Origin: Teredinibacter turnerae
GTDB lineage: Bacteria > Pseudomonadota > Gammaproteobacteria > Pseudomonadales > Cellvibrionaceae
Length of the DNA: 64,000 nucleotides
Direction: 5' to 3'
NCBI RefSeq assembly: GCF_037935975.1
Contig: NZ_CP149817.1
Location: forward strand, 3,968,001-4,032,000
Shown here: positions 39,141 to 49,270 of the stretch, in pieces
Layout of the letters: every line of letters starts with the position of its first letter
How positions within the stretch are numbered: the first letter of the stretch is position 1
Translations under genes and position numbers: made by a program
Notes under the pieces: model-generated
Seen by the model: the letters and a program-made list of their open reading frames with translations, nothing else
The model's database searches: none
Told to the model about the DNA's origin: nothing

Positions 39141-39171
39141 GCACCCAATGGAAGAACCGCAGATTGGGTGC
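39141..39171 (+). terminator. Probable weak terminator after ygfZ
   Basis: Perfect 9-bp arms GCACCCAAT (39141-39149) and ATTGGGTGC (39163-39171), followed by a short T-containing stretch (TCTT). A second hairpin CCACGC/GCGTGG (39241-39257) lies in the leader of the next gene. Confidence 0.45.
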
Positions 39172-39344
39172 TCTTAGCAAATTGACTATTTCCCACCCAA
39201 CCTGTTCGCCGAGCATGCAACCAGCGCCGCTCGTTTAGCTCCACGCAAGCCGCGTGGGGCGGCCTACTGAAGCTCCTCTCAACAAAAACAGATGCCGGTG
39301 CAGGTGAACTGCTGCCGACAATTACCCATGATGAGGACAGTTGA

Positions 39345-40181
39345 ATGAGTGCGCTTGCAGCGAAAATTACGCAAGACATAACCACGGCGATCGACCGGGA
39401 TAAACTTGTACTACCCACCCTGCCGGAAATCGCCCTGAAAGTGCGGGAAGTGGCAGACGACGATGATGCCAGCATCAAGCAACTGTCCGATGTGATCAGC
39501 ACCGATGCCGCACTGACCGCTCGCATTATCAAAGTCGCCAACAGCCCGATTTTTCGCGCCCCGCGAGAAATTGAAGATCTCAACATGGCCCTCGCTCGAT
39601 TGGGCATGCAGTACACCTGTAACCTGGCAACAGGTTTAGCCATGGAGCAAATGTTCCAGGCAACGTCCGATATTGTTGATAAAAGGCTGCGTGATACCTG
39701 GCATCGCTCAAGCGAAATCGCCGGCATGTGTCATGTACTGTGCAAGCACCGCACACGTCTGCGCCCTGACCAAGCGGCACTTGCTGGTCTTATTCATCAA
39801 ATCGGCGTGCTGCCTATTTTGTCCTACGCGGAAGATTTCCCATCCATTTTGCGCGACAGCCTGACTCTAGACCAGGTCATCGAGCAAGCCCACCCGATAA
39901 TTGGTGTAAAAATTCTTAACGCCTGGGAATTTCCCAGCGAATTGCAGCAAATCCCGCAACAACACCTCAACTTTACTCGCTCGATTGCAAGTGCTGACTA
40001 CGCCGATATCGTCACTGTAGCCATGCTCCAGGCATACGCCGACACCAAACGCTTCGACGGCCTCGACTACAGCACCGTGGGTGCTTTCAACCGTCTCGGT
40101 CTGGACCCGAATATTGAATCCGCGGAGGCAGAGGATCTGAGCGAAGACATGGAAGCCGCGATGGCAATGCTGCAAGCCTAA
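39345..40181 (+). CDS. HDOD domain protein
   Basis: A 278-residue cytoplasmic protein with an HDOD domain over about 20-220, starting LVLPTLPEIALKVREVADDD. It shows the family segments LSDVISTDAALTARIIKVAN, ALARLGMQY and LAGLIHQIGVLPIL. HDOD lacks the catalytic His-Asp metal pairs of HD hydrolases and is usually an assembly or signalling module in motility and c-di-GMP networks. No effector domain is attached. GAGGA seven bases before the ATG fixes the start. It is a single-gene unit with a strong terminator. Confidence 0.9.
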   Translation: MSALAAKITQDITTAIDRDKLVLPTLPEIALKVREVADDDDASIKQLSDVISTDAALTARIIKVANSPIFRAPREIEDLNMALARLGMQYTCNLATGLAMEQMFQATSDIVDKRLRDTWHRSSEIAGMCHVLCKHRTRLRPDQAALAGLIHQIGVLPILSYAEDFPSILRDSLTLDQVIEQAHPIIGVKILNAWEFPSELQQIPQQHLNFTRSIASADYADIVTVAMLQAYADTKRFDGLDYSTVGAFNRLGLDPNIESAEAEDLSEDMEAAMAMLQA

Positions 40182-40266
40182 GCTTGCAGGCTTGAGTTCT
40201 AGGTGCAGGCTGAAGTTTTATAAGTACAAGCCGCTGTTCGAATTGCTCTGCAGCTAATCTGAACGA

Positions 40267-40294
40267 GACCTCGCCTGCTGCGAGGTCTTTTTTT
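40267..40294 (+). terminator. Rho-independent terminator of the HDOD gene
   Basis: GACCTCG (40267-40273) pairs with CGAGGTC (40281-40287), 7-base loop, followed directly by seven Ts. It reads rightward, 85 bases past the HDOD stop. Confidence 0.92.
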
Positions 40295-40302
40295 AAGCAA
40301 AA

Positions 40303-40330
40303 AAAACCATGGGGTTTAACCCATGGTTTT
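40303..40330 (-). terminator. Rho-independent terminator of pckA
   Basis: An 11-bp stem (40303-40313 with 40320-40330) with six-base loop; on the minus strand it is followed by a T-run. It ends the leftward pckA transcript 27 bases after the stop, back to back with the HDOD terminator. Confidence 0.9.
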
Positions 40331-40356
40331 TCAGTGAATGCGTTGAAGCTTTTTAA

Positions 40357-41964
40357 TTAGAGTTTGGGACCTGCTTCAACCAAGGCTTTACCTTCTGCGT
40401 TGTCGGTGAACTTCTCGAAATTGTCGACAAACAGTTTTGCAAGTTTCTCGGCTTTTTCGGTCCACTCAGCTTCATTCGCATAAGTATCGCGTGGGTCGAG
40501 AATTCCAGCGTCAACACCTGGCAGCGCAGTTGGAACTTCAAGGTTAAAGATGGGCACGGATTTACTGTCAGCGCTGTCCACGCTGCCATCCAGAATCGCG
40601 TCAATAATACCGCGAGTATCTTTGATGGAAATACGTTTGCCAGTACCGTTCCAACCAGTATTCACCAGGTAGGCAGTCGCTCCCGCCGCCTTCATACGCG
40701 CAACCAGTTCTTCTCCGTATTTCACTGGGTGCAAAGTGAGGAACGCTTTACCAAAGCACGCAGAGAAAGTTGGTGTTGGCTCAGTAATACCACGCTCAGT
40801 ACCAGCCAGCTTCGCAGTAAAACCAGAGAGGAAGTGATACTGAGTTTGCTCTGGAGTCAGCTTAGACACGGGAGGTAATACACCGAATGCATCTGCGGTT
40901 AGGAAGATAACTTTCTTCGCGTGTCCAGCGCGTGATACGGGCTTAACAATGTTTTCAATATGGTAAATTGGGTAAGAAACACGGGTGTTTTCAGTTACTG
41001 AACCGTCATCGAAATCAATTTTACCGCTTTCATCAACAGTCACATTTTCGAGCAGCGCATCGCGCTTGATAGCATTGTAAATATCTGGCTCGCTTTCTGG
41101 GTCAAGATTAATGGTTTTTGCGTAGCATCCACCTTCAAAGTTGAACACACCGTTGTCGTCCCAGCCGTGCTCGTCGTCACCGATCAGTTTACGTTTTGGA
41201 TCAGTGGACAGTGTGGTTTTACCAGTGCCAGACAGACCGAAGAAAATTGCTACGTCACCAGCTTCGCCTACGTTAGCAGAGCAATGCATAGAGGCGATGT
41301 GGTTCAGAGGCAGGTAGTAGTTCATCATTGCGAACATGCCTTTTTTCATTTCGCCGCCGTACCATGTACCACCGATTACCTGCATTTTTTCCGTCATATT
41401 GAACACGGTAAATACTTCGGAATTCATGCCGTGCTCTTTCCATTTTGGATTGGAAGTTTTAGATCCGTTCATTACCACAAAGTCAGGCTCGCCGTAATTC
41501 GCCAATTCTTCTTCAGTGGGGCGGATAAACATGTTGGTTACAAAGTGAGCCTGCCAGGCCACTTCAACAATAAAACGCACTTTCATGCGGGTATCTTCAT
41601 TGGCACCGCAGAAAGTATCTACCACAAACAGACGCTTCCCGGATAATTCTTCAACAACCAGACTTTTCAGGTCTTTCCACACTTCAGGAGTGACGGGTTT
41701 GTTGTCGTTGTGAGCAATATTAGAATCCCACCACAGGTGCTCTTTGCTCACATCATCGTATACGATGAATTTATCTTTCGGGGAGCGACCAGTAAAAATA
41801 CCTGTGTTAACAGATACTGCGCCTAACTCGGTAACCACACCGCGCTCATAACCTTCCAGGTTAGGATTGGTTTCTTCTTCAAACAGTTGATCGTAGGAAG
41901 GGTTGTGCACGATTTCCTGAACGTCTTGGATACCATACTTCGATAGGTCGATATTTACAGCCAT
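40357..41964 (-). CDS. pckA: ATP-dependent phosphoenolpyruvate carboxykinase
   Basis: A 535-residue gluconeogenic enzyme converting oxaloacetate and ATP to PEP, CO2 and ADP. The nucleotide loop [11 protein letters not shown] and kinase-2 motif [11 protein letters not shown] are intact, as is [10 protein letters not shown] near the N-terminus. The ATG giving [12 protein letters not shown] has GGGAG ahead of it and gives the usual length. It is a single gene with its own terminator and a 346-bp leader with several hairpins, suggesting regulation. Confidence 0.96.
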   Translation of the reverse strand: MAVNIDLSKYGIQDVQEIVHNPSYDQLFEEETNPNLEGYERGVVTELGAVSVNTGIFTGRSPKDKFIVYDDVSKEHLWWDSNIAHNDNKPVTPEVWKDLKSLVVEELSGKRLFVVDTFCGANEDTRMKVRFIVEVAWQAHFVTNMFIRPTEEELANYGEPDFVVMNGSKTSNPKWKEHGMNSEVFTVFNMTEKMQVIGGTWYGGEMKKGMFAMMNYYLPLNHIASMHCSANVGEAGDVAIFFGLSGTGKTTLSTDPKRKLIGDDEHGWDDNGVFNFEGGCYAKTINLDPESEPDIYNAIKRDALLENVTVDESGKIDFDDGSVTENTRVSYPIYHIENIVKPVSRAGHAKKVIFLTADAFGVLPPVSKLTPEQTQYHFLSGFTAKLAGTERGITEPTPTFSACFGKAFLTLHPVKYGEELVARMKAAGATAYLVNTGWNGTGKRISIKDTRGIIDAILDGSVDSADSKSVPIFNLEVPTALPGVDAGILDPRDTYANEAEWTEKAEKLAKLFVDNFEKFTDNAEGKALVEAGPKL

Positions 41965-42310
41965 TGCTTTTCTCCCATTTACATTAGTGGGTAAATAAAA
42001 ATTCCTTGTTTTGCTCACCGGAATAACCGCTGAGACTCGATTCGGCCGCGGGCTGGAATGTGCTGAAACCTATTCAGCAGATTTATCTTTTGGCCCTGAG
42101 GTACTTCATGGGTTCTATTATAGGGAAGCGACTTACAGCAGGGATGACGCACGTCAAGAAAGCTTCCGGCTCTCTCCAAAAAGGCGTTGAATAGCTGATT
42201 CTTCCGCCATAGGCGGGTGCGAAAAACCCGAAAAATTATAAGGAAAATCAGCGATATGTGATCATTTGTGTTCCAGTGTCACAGCACCGGAACACAATAC
42301 TACAATAGCG
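41965..42310. other. 346-bp pckA upstream region
   Basis: It carries the pckA promoter and leader (leftward) but I could not fix a -35/-10 pair. It has two overlapping, mutually exclusive short stems: CCGCC/GGCGG (42204-42208, 42212-42216) and CGGGT/ACCCG (42214-42218, 42226-42230). A long palindrome lies at its right end. No gene is supported. Confidence 0.5.
42266..42297. repeat. 32-bp near-perfect palindrome between ung and pckA
   Basis: 13-bp arms (42266-42278 and 42285-42297) around a six-base centre, with one mismatch that is a G-U pair in the minus-strand RNA. It starts 14 bases past the ung stop as read leftward. No T-run follows, so it could be an operator for pckA or an mRNA-stabilising hairpin at the ung 3' end. 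Confidence 0.65.
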
Positions 42311-43003
42311 CTAAAGCGACGGCAGGGACCAATCGATTGGTGCTATGCCAAGGGACTCCAAATAACGATTTGTACTGGAAAAATGGTGGCCCCCAAAAAA
42401 GCCACGATGTGCGGAAAGTGGTGACGGGTGCGGACCTTTCAAAACGTAATGCCGGTTAGCATCTATAATTGAACCCTTGCGCTGTGCGTAACTACCCCAG
42501 AGCAAAAACACAATGTTCTGCCTGCCATTCAGCGCGGCAATGACGGCATCGGTAAAGGTTTCCCAACCCTTGTTTTGGTGTGAACCCGCCCGCCCTTGCT
42601 CAACGGTGAGGGTCGCGTTCAACAGCAATACCCCCTGCTCGGCCCAGCTCTGTAAATACCCGTGCGGCGAGACTGGCACGCCGAGATCCTGATGAATTTC
42701 TTTAAAAATATTTTGTAGCGACGGGGGGGTAGGCACTCCGGGCAAAACGGAAAAACACAGGCCGTGCGCCTGACCCGGCCCATGGTAGGGGTCCTGGCCG
42801 AGAATGACGACCTTCACCTGATCAAACGGTGTGGTATTTAACGCATTAAATATATGGTTGCCAGCGGGGAATATCACTTTCCCCGCGCGCTTTTCCTCAC
42901 GCAAAAACGCTTTCAATGATTTCATATAGGGCTGGTCGAACTCCCCACCCACCTGCTCCAGCCAGGTGGGGTCGAGTTGTACGTTGCTGGACATAAGAGT
43001 CAT
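42311..43003 (-). CDS. ung: Uracil-DNA glycosylase
   Basis: A 230-residue family-1 enzyme excising uracil from DNA. The catalytic motif [14 protein letters not shown] with its Asp, the WGSYAQRKG segment and the [13 protein letters not shown] loop containing the catalytic His are all intact. It follows lysS by nine bases, so co-transcription with prfB-lysS is likely. The first ATG is used; a second three codons on is possible. Confidence 0.96.
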   Translation of the reverse strand: MTLMSSNVQLDPTWLEQVGGEFDQPYMKSLKAFLREEKRAGKVIFPAGNHIFNALNTTPFDQVKVVILGQDPYHGPGQAHGLCFSVLPGVPTPPSLQNIFKEIHQDLGVPVSPHGYLQSWAEQGVLLLNATLTVEQGRAGSHQNKGWETFTDAVIAALNGRQNIVFLLWGSYAQRKGSIIDANRHYVLKGPHPSPLSAHRGFFGGHHFSSTNRYLESLGIAPIDWSLPSL

Positions 43004-43012
43004 GCCTGCAAT

Positions 43013-44509
43013 TTATTCCGGACGCATATGAGGAAACAGAAGTACATCGCGAATAGATGCGGAGTCTGTCAGTAACATCACCAGTCGATCGATGCCGATG
43101 CCTTCTCCTGCCGTGGGCGGTAACCCGTATTCCAGCGCGCGCACGTAATCTGCGTCGTAATGCATGGCTTCGTCGTCACCCGCGTTCTTTTCAGCAACCT
43201 GTTGCTTAAACCGCTCAGCCTGGTCTTCCGCATCATTAAGCTCGGAGAAACCATTGGCGATTTCCCGGCCGCCCACAAAAAATTCAAACCGGTCTGTTAC
43301 AAACGGGTTGTCGTCATTGCGACGGGCTAACGGCGATACCTCGGTGGGGTATTCGGTAATAAAGGTAGGCTGAATCAGGCGGTGCTCAACGGTCTTTTCA
43401 AAAATTTCAATTTGGACTTTACCCAGCCCCCAGTTGTCTTTCATGGGAATACCGAGATTCTTCGCAACTGCGCGAGCGGAATCCAGGCTGTCGATATCCT
43501 CTGCCTTGAGGTCGGGATTAAAGTGCAAAATGGAATTGAACACGCTCAGTCGCACAAACGGCTTTGCGAAATCGTAAGTCACGCTCTCGCCTTCGCCGAG
43601 TGTAGCGCTGACTTCGGTACTCCCCAGAACCGTTTGTGCAAGGTTTCGCAGCATATCCTCGGTCAGATCCATCAGGTCGTTGTAATCTGCGTATGCCTGA
43701 TAGAACTCGAGCATGGTAAATTCCGGGTTGTGTCGAGTGCTCAAACCTTCGTTGCGGAAATTGCGATTAATTTCGTACACCCGCTCGAAACCACCGACCA
43801 CGAGGCGCTTCAAATACAACTCCGGGGCGATACGCAAATACATATCAATATCCAGTGCGTTGTGGTGGGTCTCAAAGGGGCGCGCGGTCGCGCCGCCGGG
43901 AATCGCCTGCAGCATAGGTGTTTCCACCTCGAGAAATTCGCGCCCGTTCAGGTAGTCGCGGATAAACTGCACAATGCGTGAACGCAGCAAAAACGTTTTG
44001 CGTACCTCCGGGTTGGCGATGAGGTCCACATACCGCTGCCGATAACGCAGCTCCTGATCTGCCAGGCCATGGTATTTGTCTGGCAGAGGACGCAGGGCTT
44101 TGGTCAGCAGCTTGTATTCATCCAAGTTTACATAAAGATCACCTTTACCCGACTTATGCAGGACGCCGGACACCCCAATAATGTCGCCGAGATCCAGCGA
44201 TTTAGCGAACCCTCGCGCCTCTTTGGTCACGTACAACTGGATTTGACCACTGCCATCCTGTAACACCATAAATGCGCCGCGATTGCGGATGACACGACCA
44301 GCAACCGAAACAACCATCGCCGCGTCTTCTAGCTCAGCTTTCTCTTTGTCACCGTGTGTCTGCTGCAGAACATCCGCCTGATGAGTCGGCCTGAAATCGT
44401 TGGGGAATGGGTTGCCGGCAGCGCGCAGCTCGGCGAGCTTTGCACGCCGCTCTGCAATTAGCTTGTTTTCATCCTGCTGCGCGTCGGCTGCTTGATTTTG
44501 TTCGCTCAT
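43013..44509 (-). CDS. lysS: Lysine-tRNA ligase, class II
   Basis: A 498-residue class-II synthetase. It has the N-terminal OB-fold anticodon-binding domain (about 60-150), motif 2 in [20 protein letters not shown] and motif 3 in [13 protein letters not shown]. It follows prfB by 59 bp on the same strand, the common prfB-lysS pair. No unusual features. Confidence 0.97.
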   Translation of the reverse strand: MSEQNQAADAQQDENKLIAERRAKLAELRAAGNPFPNDFRPTHQADVLQQTHGDKEKAELEDAAMVVSVAGRVIRNRGAFMVLQDGSGQIQLYVTKEARGFAKSLDLGDIIGVSGVLHKSGKGDLYVNLDEYKLLTKALRPLPDKYHGLADQELRYRQRYVDLIANPEVRKTFLLRSRIVQFIRDYLNGREFLEVETPMLQAIPGGATARPFETHHNALDIDMYLRIAPELYLKRLVVGGFERVYEINRNFRNEGLSTRHNPEFTMLEFYQAYADYNDLMDLTEDMLRNLAQTVLGSTEVSATLGEGESVTYDFAKPFVRLSVFNSILHFNPDLKAEDIDSLDSARAVAKNLGIPMKDNWGLGKVQIEIFEKTVEHRLIQPTFITEYPTEVSPLARRNDDNPFVTDRFEFFVGGREIANGFSELNDAEDQAERFKQQVAEKNAGDDEAMHYDADYVRALEYGLPPTAGEGIGIDRLVMLLTDSASIRDVLLFPHMRPE

Positions 44510-44568
44510 GTATCAGTGAATCCTGTGTACAAGGTTATAAATGAATGAGAGGAAGATTCGCGGGCTTT

Positions 44569-45664
44569 TTATAGGCCGGACTTCAGACTGGCTTCGATAA
44601 AATCGTCCAGTTTGCCATCCAGCACGGCTTGGCAGTTACTGGTTTGTACGCCAGTGCGCAAATCTTTAATACGCTGGTCGTCCAGTACGTAGGATCGAAT
44701 CTGACTGCCCCAGCCAATATCCGATTTACTGTCTTCCAACGCTTGCTTTTCCGCATTGCGTTTTAGGATTTCTTGCTCGTACATACGCGCACGAAGCATC
44801 TTCATTGCTTTGTCCCGGTTGGAATGCTGCGAGCGTTCACTCTGACACTGCACCACTATACCCGTTGGCTCGTGGGTGATACGCACGGCAGAATCGGTTT
44901 TGTTAACGTGCTGACCGCCTGCGCCACTGGCGCGATAGGTATCGACCCGCAAATCAGCGGGGTTAATGTCGATTTCAATATCGTCGTCAATTTCTGGCGA
45001 GACAAACACAGATGCAAAAGAGGTATGACGTCGATTACCAGAATCGAAAGGTGATTTCCGTACCAGTCGATGTACGCCAGTCTCTGTACGCAGCCAGCCA
45101 AAGGCGTATTCACCCTCGAAACGGATTGTCGCACTTTTAATGCCTGCAACTTCGCCCGCGGAAGCTTCCTCAAGCGTGGTTTTAAAACCTTTGTCTTCGC
45201 CCCAACGCAGGTACATCCGCAGAATCATTTCTGCCCAGTCCTGCGCTTCGGTGCCACCAGAGCCGGACTGAATATCCAGGAACGCGTTGTTCGCGTCCAT
45301 CTCCCCGCTGAACATTCGACGGAACTCTAGAATTGCCAGCTGGGCTTCGAGACTATCGATTTCACTCTGAACGTCTTCGAGACTGTCTTCGTCGTTTTCT
45401 TCCACCGCCAAATCAATCAGATCGCGGCAGTCGCCCACCCCTTCATCCAGGTTCTCGATGGTTGCAACCACCAGCTCGAGCGACGATCGTTCGCGCCCCA
45501 GTGCTTGCGCCCGCTGGGGATGATTCCAGACATCAGGCTCTGCCAGCTCAAGCTCAACTTCGGCTAAACGCTCTTTCTTTTCAGCGTATTCAAAGATACC
45601 CCCTAAGCACGTCGGTGCGCGCCTGAAGATCAGCCAGTTTATTTACGAGGGGGTTAACTTCCAT
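44569..45664 (-). CDS. prfB: Peptide chain release factor 2, made by programmed +1 frameshift
   Basis: RF2 recognises UGA and UAA stops. A first segment of 24 codons starts at the ATG at 45664 ([14 protein letters not shown]) and ends at an in-frame TGA at 45590-45592. A +1 shift there continues into the main frame, giving 364 residues, the usual RF2 length. The SPF stop-recognition tripeptide (RKSPFDSG) and catalytic GGQ ([10 protein letters not shown]) are intact. The main frame alone would lack about 60 N-terminal residues. Autoregulation by RF2 level is well known for this arrangement. lysS follows. Confidence 0.95.
45590..45604 (-). promoter_or_regulatory. prfB +1 recoding site
   Basis: The minus strand reads AGGGGGTATCTTTGA: an internal Shine-Dalgarno (AGGGGG), TAT spacer, slippery CTT and in-frame TGA. 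This matches the classical RF2 frameshift site. The base after the stop is A, where the common form has C, so the first residue after the shift is Glu rather than Asp. Confidence 0.95.
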
Positions 45665-45922
45665 ACCAGTTCGCTACCTGTCGGTTTGAGGTGAAAAATG
45701 CGCGCGCATTGTACCTCAGGCCGCGGACTTTGGGAAAATTGGCGCCATTTACCCGCAGATTAACCTGCCAAAGGTGGCGTTGAGGTTCCTTATCGCCCAC
45801 CACCCTTGGTACCATAGCCGGCCGTTCACACCGCAACCAGGACGCATTGTGAACACAGGACAGGGATGGCGCGCTGTGGCTCGTCTAAACTCAATAAAAT
45901 AATAACTTCAGGGGTTTCAACC

Positions 45923-48874
45923 ATGCTGAAACAAGCGAAGCTTCTCGCGCTACTGATAGCGACCTCGCTCACCGGTGGCTGCTTTGATGACGACGATGAC
46001 AATTCCAACGCAGAACGCGACCCGATACCGGTAGAAAAAACGTACGTGGTGTTCAGTCCTGCCACCAGCGAAACCCCGATCCCCAACGACCTGCTGTTCA
46101 GCTCTGAACCGCTGGCCGATGGCACTATGTACGCGGGCAATGACCCAAGCAACCCGGTTATTACCGGTATCGATTTTCTGGATGGCAGCTCTGTTATCGC
46201 GCCACTCGATATCAAGTTCTCAGGGCCCTTGGACGACAGCCAGTCCCTGGACGCCAACAGTTTTATTGCTGTTGACGGTGCAGTCATCCCCAACCCTAAC
46301 CAAAACGTTTTTCTGCTACCTCTGAGCTACCCCAGTGGCGACCCGCTGCAGCAGGCCAAGGTCAATGGCGTGGCGGTCGAAGTGCCAACATTCTCGGCGG
46401 CAGCAGCGTATCAAACCGCAGTCAGCACAGGCGATATCACCACACTGCAAGCACTGGCAGTACCATCTGTTCGCGCAGAGCTGCTCAGTCTTGACGGCGA
46501 TTTCAATAACGTTATTCGCATTTCCCCACTCAAGCCTCTCGAGCCAGAAACCAAGTACCTGGTGGTTCTCACCCAAATCAGTGATCGCAACGGCAATCAG
46601 GTATACCCGTCGATTGCCTACGATTACATTAAGAACCCTGAGTCGAATCTTGGTGACCTGGGCTTGGATGCACTGCGCGGCGCGATTCAGGGGTGGGAGC
46701 GGCTGGCAGCCGGGTACTTTTCGTTTAAGGACGCAGTATATACCGCGGCTGGTATATCGGCCGCGGCCCCGGCGAGTGAAGACATTGTGCTGGCGTTGAC
46801 ATTTACCACCGGCGGAACTGACAGTGTGCTCAAAAGTCTGATCGCCCCAGAGACATTTTTTGCCAAGAGCCTGACCACAACCCTCAAACAGGATGCGATC
46901 ACCAAGCTCGTTGATGGAACTTACAATTTGCAGGTGGACGCAGGCAACCTCTCCAGCGCCACCGACATCGCGATAAATACGACGCTGCACGCTCTGCTTA
47001 CCACCCCCACGTTCGGCACAGCGCCGAACCCACTATATAACGCCAGCATCGCTACGGCGATTGACGGTGGGGCCAACTACACAACTATTGCACAAGATGC
47101 CACTGCAGCTCACCTGATGCAAAGGGCTGCTGCCGAAGCCGCCTATCAGGTTCACAACAGCGGTAGCGCGGCGATGGGCGACATCCCGCCTTATGTCGAT
47201 ATTAAGACAGAAGCGCAGGGTACCGTGGCGGCGCTTGCTCAGGGCGCTCAGGTCGCCCCCAGCCAGCTATTCCCGATACCTTCTCCGCGTACAACCGGCT
47301 TCTATCGCGTAGATCTTGCCAGCAGTGTAAACGCCGCCCTGGCTGCGCCAGCCTTAGTCTACCAGGGTCAAATTACATTGCCGCTGTATCAGGAACCACC
47401 GTCAGAAATGGATGGCACCAACATCGTAAATGCCCGTTGGCAGGCAGATGCAAATGGCGTAGGCGCATTAATTGACATCGCACGCGGCAACGAAATGGGT
47501 ACCACGCCACCATCCAGTATGGTCACCTATCGCTATCCGTTCCCGGCCAAGCAGGCCGAGGTGACCGTACCACTGCTGGCCACGTTGCCAGAACCTACCA
47601 CCCTGGCCAACTTTGGCATCAACAAACCTGAAAACGGCTGGCCGGTAATAATTTTCCAGCACGGCATTACTTCTGACAGATCCACCGCATTACCCATGGC
47701 CGATGCGTTAGCGTTTGCCTGCGTTAAACCCGATCTCAGCGGCCCAAGTGGCGCACCCTGTTTTGCGACAGTCGCGATCGACCAGCCGTTACATGGCGTC
47801 GCTGCTGGCGGTTCACGCGTTCCTGGGCTCACCAGTGTCTCAGCGCCAGAACCCAACTTCGCGGCCAACCTGCCGGTGGCGCCCTCGGCCGAACTCACCG
47901 AACGCCACTACAACTTCACTGCCAACGCTGCCAATATGCCGATCCCAATGGACTACGCCGCCGAATTCGGCGAATCGGGAAGCCTGTTTGTGAATCTGGC
48001 GAACTTCGCCAATGCCCGCGACTCACTCCGCCAGGCGTCATTGGATTTACTGAATTTAAATGCCTCTCTGGCAACAATGGACGTAGATGGCGACGGTGTT
48101 GCGAACGATCTTGATACCAGCCGGGTTTACTTTATTGGACACTCGTTGGGCGCCATCGACGGGCTGCCCTTCGTTGCTTTGAATAACGCGGCAGAAATTC
48201 AAGACAGCCCTTTTAACGGGCTCCCGCGCATTCAGGCCGCATCCGCCATGTTCGCGGGCAGTGGCTATACTCGCCTGCTGGCTAACTCGCCCAGCTTCGC
48301 TCCGGTGATCATGCCCGGACTGGCGCAAGCCAGTGACGAATTGGTGCAGGGCAAAAGCGGCCTTGAGGCGTACTTGAATATTTTCCAAGGCGTAATGGAT
48401 AGTGCCGACCCGATCAACTACGCGGGTTACCTCAATGCGGCGGCCGGTACCACCGGCATCCTGTTTAGTGAAATTGTGGGCGACGGCACGCCGAACCACC
48501 TGTCTGACCGCGTCATCCCCAATGCTGCCGACGCTATTTGGGGAGCAGAAAACGGGCCTTTGCTAGCCGTGCTTGACGGTGGCTTTGCCATCGATGGCTT
48601 CCCAGCCCCGCTTTCCGGCAGCGAGCCGCTTATTGATAGCTTCGGTGCGAGTAAATCAGCCGAGGTGTCCGCATCCGTCGCCCCCGCGGTGCTGATCACC
48701 CGCTACACCGAAGGATCGCATCTCACCCCTATTGTCGGCTCGAATGTGGAGATAGACCCGACCACGAGCGGTGCTGTTTTTTACGAACTACTTCACCAAA
48801 CGACGATTTTCTTTGCCACTAACGGCGCTCCATCCGGCTCAATCGTAGATAATAGTGACATTATCGAGGATTAA
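45923..48874 (+). CDS. Lipoprotein lipase/phospholipase, VolA or Pla-1/cef family
   Basis: A 983-residue lipoprotein. The signal peptide ends in lipobox LTGGC, then FDDDDD, an acidic stretch. An N-terminal bacterial-lipase domain (about 40-320, with SPATSETPIPNDLLFS and IAPLDIKFSG) precedes an alpha/beta-hydrolase. The nucleophile elbow GHSLG has Ser741, and IIFQHGITSDRS carries the oxyanion loop. Vibrio VolA is a surface-exposed lysophospholipase releasing fatty acids; the substrate here is unknown. AGGGG lies ahead of the ATG chosen. It is a single gene diverging from prfB, and its 3' side is very AT-rich. Confidence 0.85.
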   Translation: MLKQAKLLALLIATSLTGGCFDDDDDNSNAERDPIPVEKTYVVFSPATSETPIPNDLLFSSEPLADGTMYAGNDPSNPVITGIDFLDGSSVIAPLDIKFSGPLDDSQSLDANSFIAVDGAVIPNPNQNVFLLPLSYPSGDPLQQAKVNGVAVEVPTFSAAAAYQTAVSTGDITTLQALAVPSVRAELLSLDGDFNNVIRISPLKPLEPETKYLVVLTQISDRNGNQVYPSIAYDYIKNPESNLGDLGLDALRGAIQGWERLAAGYFSFKDAVYTAAGISAAAPASEDIVLALTFTTGGTDSVLKSLIAPETFFAKSLTTTLKQDAITKLVDGTYNLQVDAGNLSSATDIAINTTLHALLTTPTFGTAPNPLYNASIATAIDGGANYTTIAQDATAAHLMQRAAAEAAYQVHNSGSAAMGDIPPYVDIKTEAQGTVAALAQGAQVAPSQLFPIPSPRTTGFYRVDLASSVNAALAAPALVYQGQITLPLYQEPPSEMDGTNIVNARWQADANGVGALIDIARGNEMGTTPPSSMVTYRYPFPAKQAEVTVPLLATLPEPTTLANFGINKPENGWPVIIFQHGITSDRSTALPMADALAFACVKPDLSGPSGAPCFATVAIDQPLHGVAAGGSRVPGLTSVSAPEPNFAANLPVAPSAELTERHYNFTANAANMPIPMDYAAEFGESGSLFVNLANFANARDSLRQASLDLLNLNASLATMDVDGDGVANDLDTSRVYFIGHSLGAIDGLPFVALNNAAEIQDSPFNGLPRIQAASAMFAGSGYTRLLANSPSFAPVIMPGLAQASDELVQGKSGLEAYLNIFQGVMDSADPINYAGYLNAAAGTTGILFSEIVGDGTPNHLSDRVIPNAADAIWGAENGPLLAVLDGGFAIDGFPAPLSGSEPLIDSFGASKSAEVSASVAPAVLITRYTEGSHLTPIVGSNVEIDPTTSGAVFYELLHQTTIFFATNGAPSGSIVDNSDIIED

Positions 48875-48927
48875 ACAGCCGAAAAAAATAAAAATAGTCA
48901 TTAAAAACAATAAGTTAAACACTTTTA

Positions 48928-48955
48928 TTGACAAAATACTTTAACTTACTAGAAT
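48928..48955 (+). promoter_or_regulatory. Strong sigma-70-type promoter
   Basis: TTGACA (48928-48933) and TAGAAT (48950-48955) are separated by 16 bp in an AT-rich stretch. The small reading frame at 48992 begins about 30 bases after the predicted start site. This is one of the best sigma-70 matches in the window. Confidence 0.65.
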
Positions 48956-48975
48956 AGGGTTTAACGACCCTATTC
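48952..48975. promoter_or_regulatory. Perfect 24-bp palindrome at the promoter start site
   Basis: GAATAGGGT-N6-ACCCTATTC, 9-bp arms, overlaps the -10 and the predicted transcription start. The placement is that of a repressor operator; in RNA it would instead be a 5' hairpin. Confidence 0.6.
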
Positions 48976-48991
48976 GCAGTGAGCTTATGTC

Positions 48992-49228
48992 ATGGAATTT
49001 CTAGAGGCCAATCATCCTGAGTGGATGCAGATGTGGCAGGCACTGGCAAACTACCCCATTAACCAGGGGGATCCAATTTGTCTGTTTGAGGGGCATTGTT
49101 GGGAGTATATGGGTTCCAGCGCAGACCACCACCACTTTCACCACCGAGGGCACCCCCAAACCGGGCACGGCGAGTTTGCTTATATTGAGCGGCGTTGCGC
49201 TGGCGTTGGGTGGGCGCAAACGGCTTAA
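48992..49228 (+). pseudogene. Small PEP-CTERM-like gene, apparently frameshifted
   Basis: A 78-codon frame begins MEFLEANHPEWMQMWQALAN, 37 bp behind a strong promoter. A second frame (+1) over about 49100-49220 encodes a PEP-CTERM-like tail: TPKPGTASLLILSGVALAL followed by GGRKRLK, i.e. a P-rich motif, hydrophobic helix and basic end. Joining the two needs one +1 shift, possibly at the GGGGG run (49066-49070) or the ACC-rich run near 49126. Neither frame alone makes a normal PEP-CTERM protein. It may be a decayed gene, a sequencing error or true recoding. I do not recognise the N-terminal part. No exosortase is in the window. Confidence 0.4.
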
Positions 49229-49270
49229 ACCGACTTACTTTAACGAAAGCGCCAACTCTTCGTCGGAGCG

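Noticed and set aside
46316-46990. Leftward 224-codon frame inside the lipase gene
   Set aside because: Antisense to a continuous lipoprotein lipase frame; composition is rich in Arg and Cys as shadows are.
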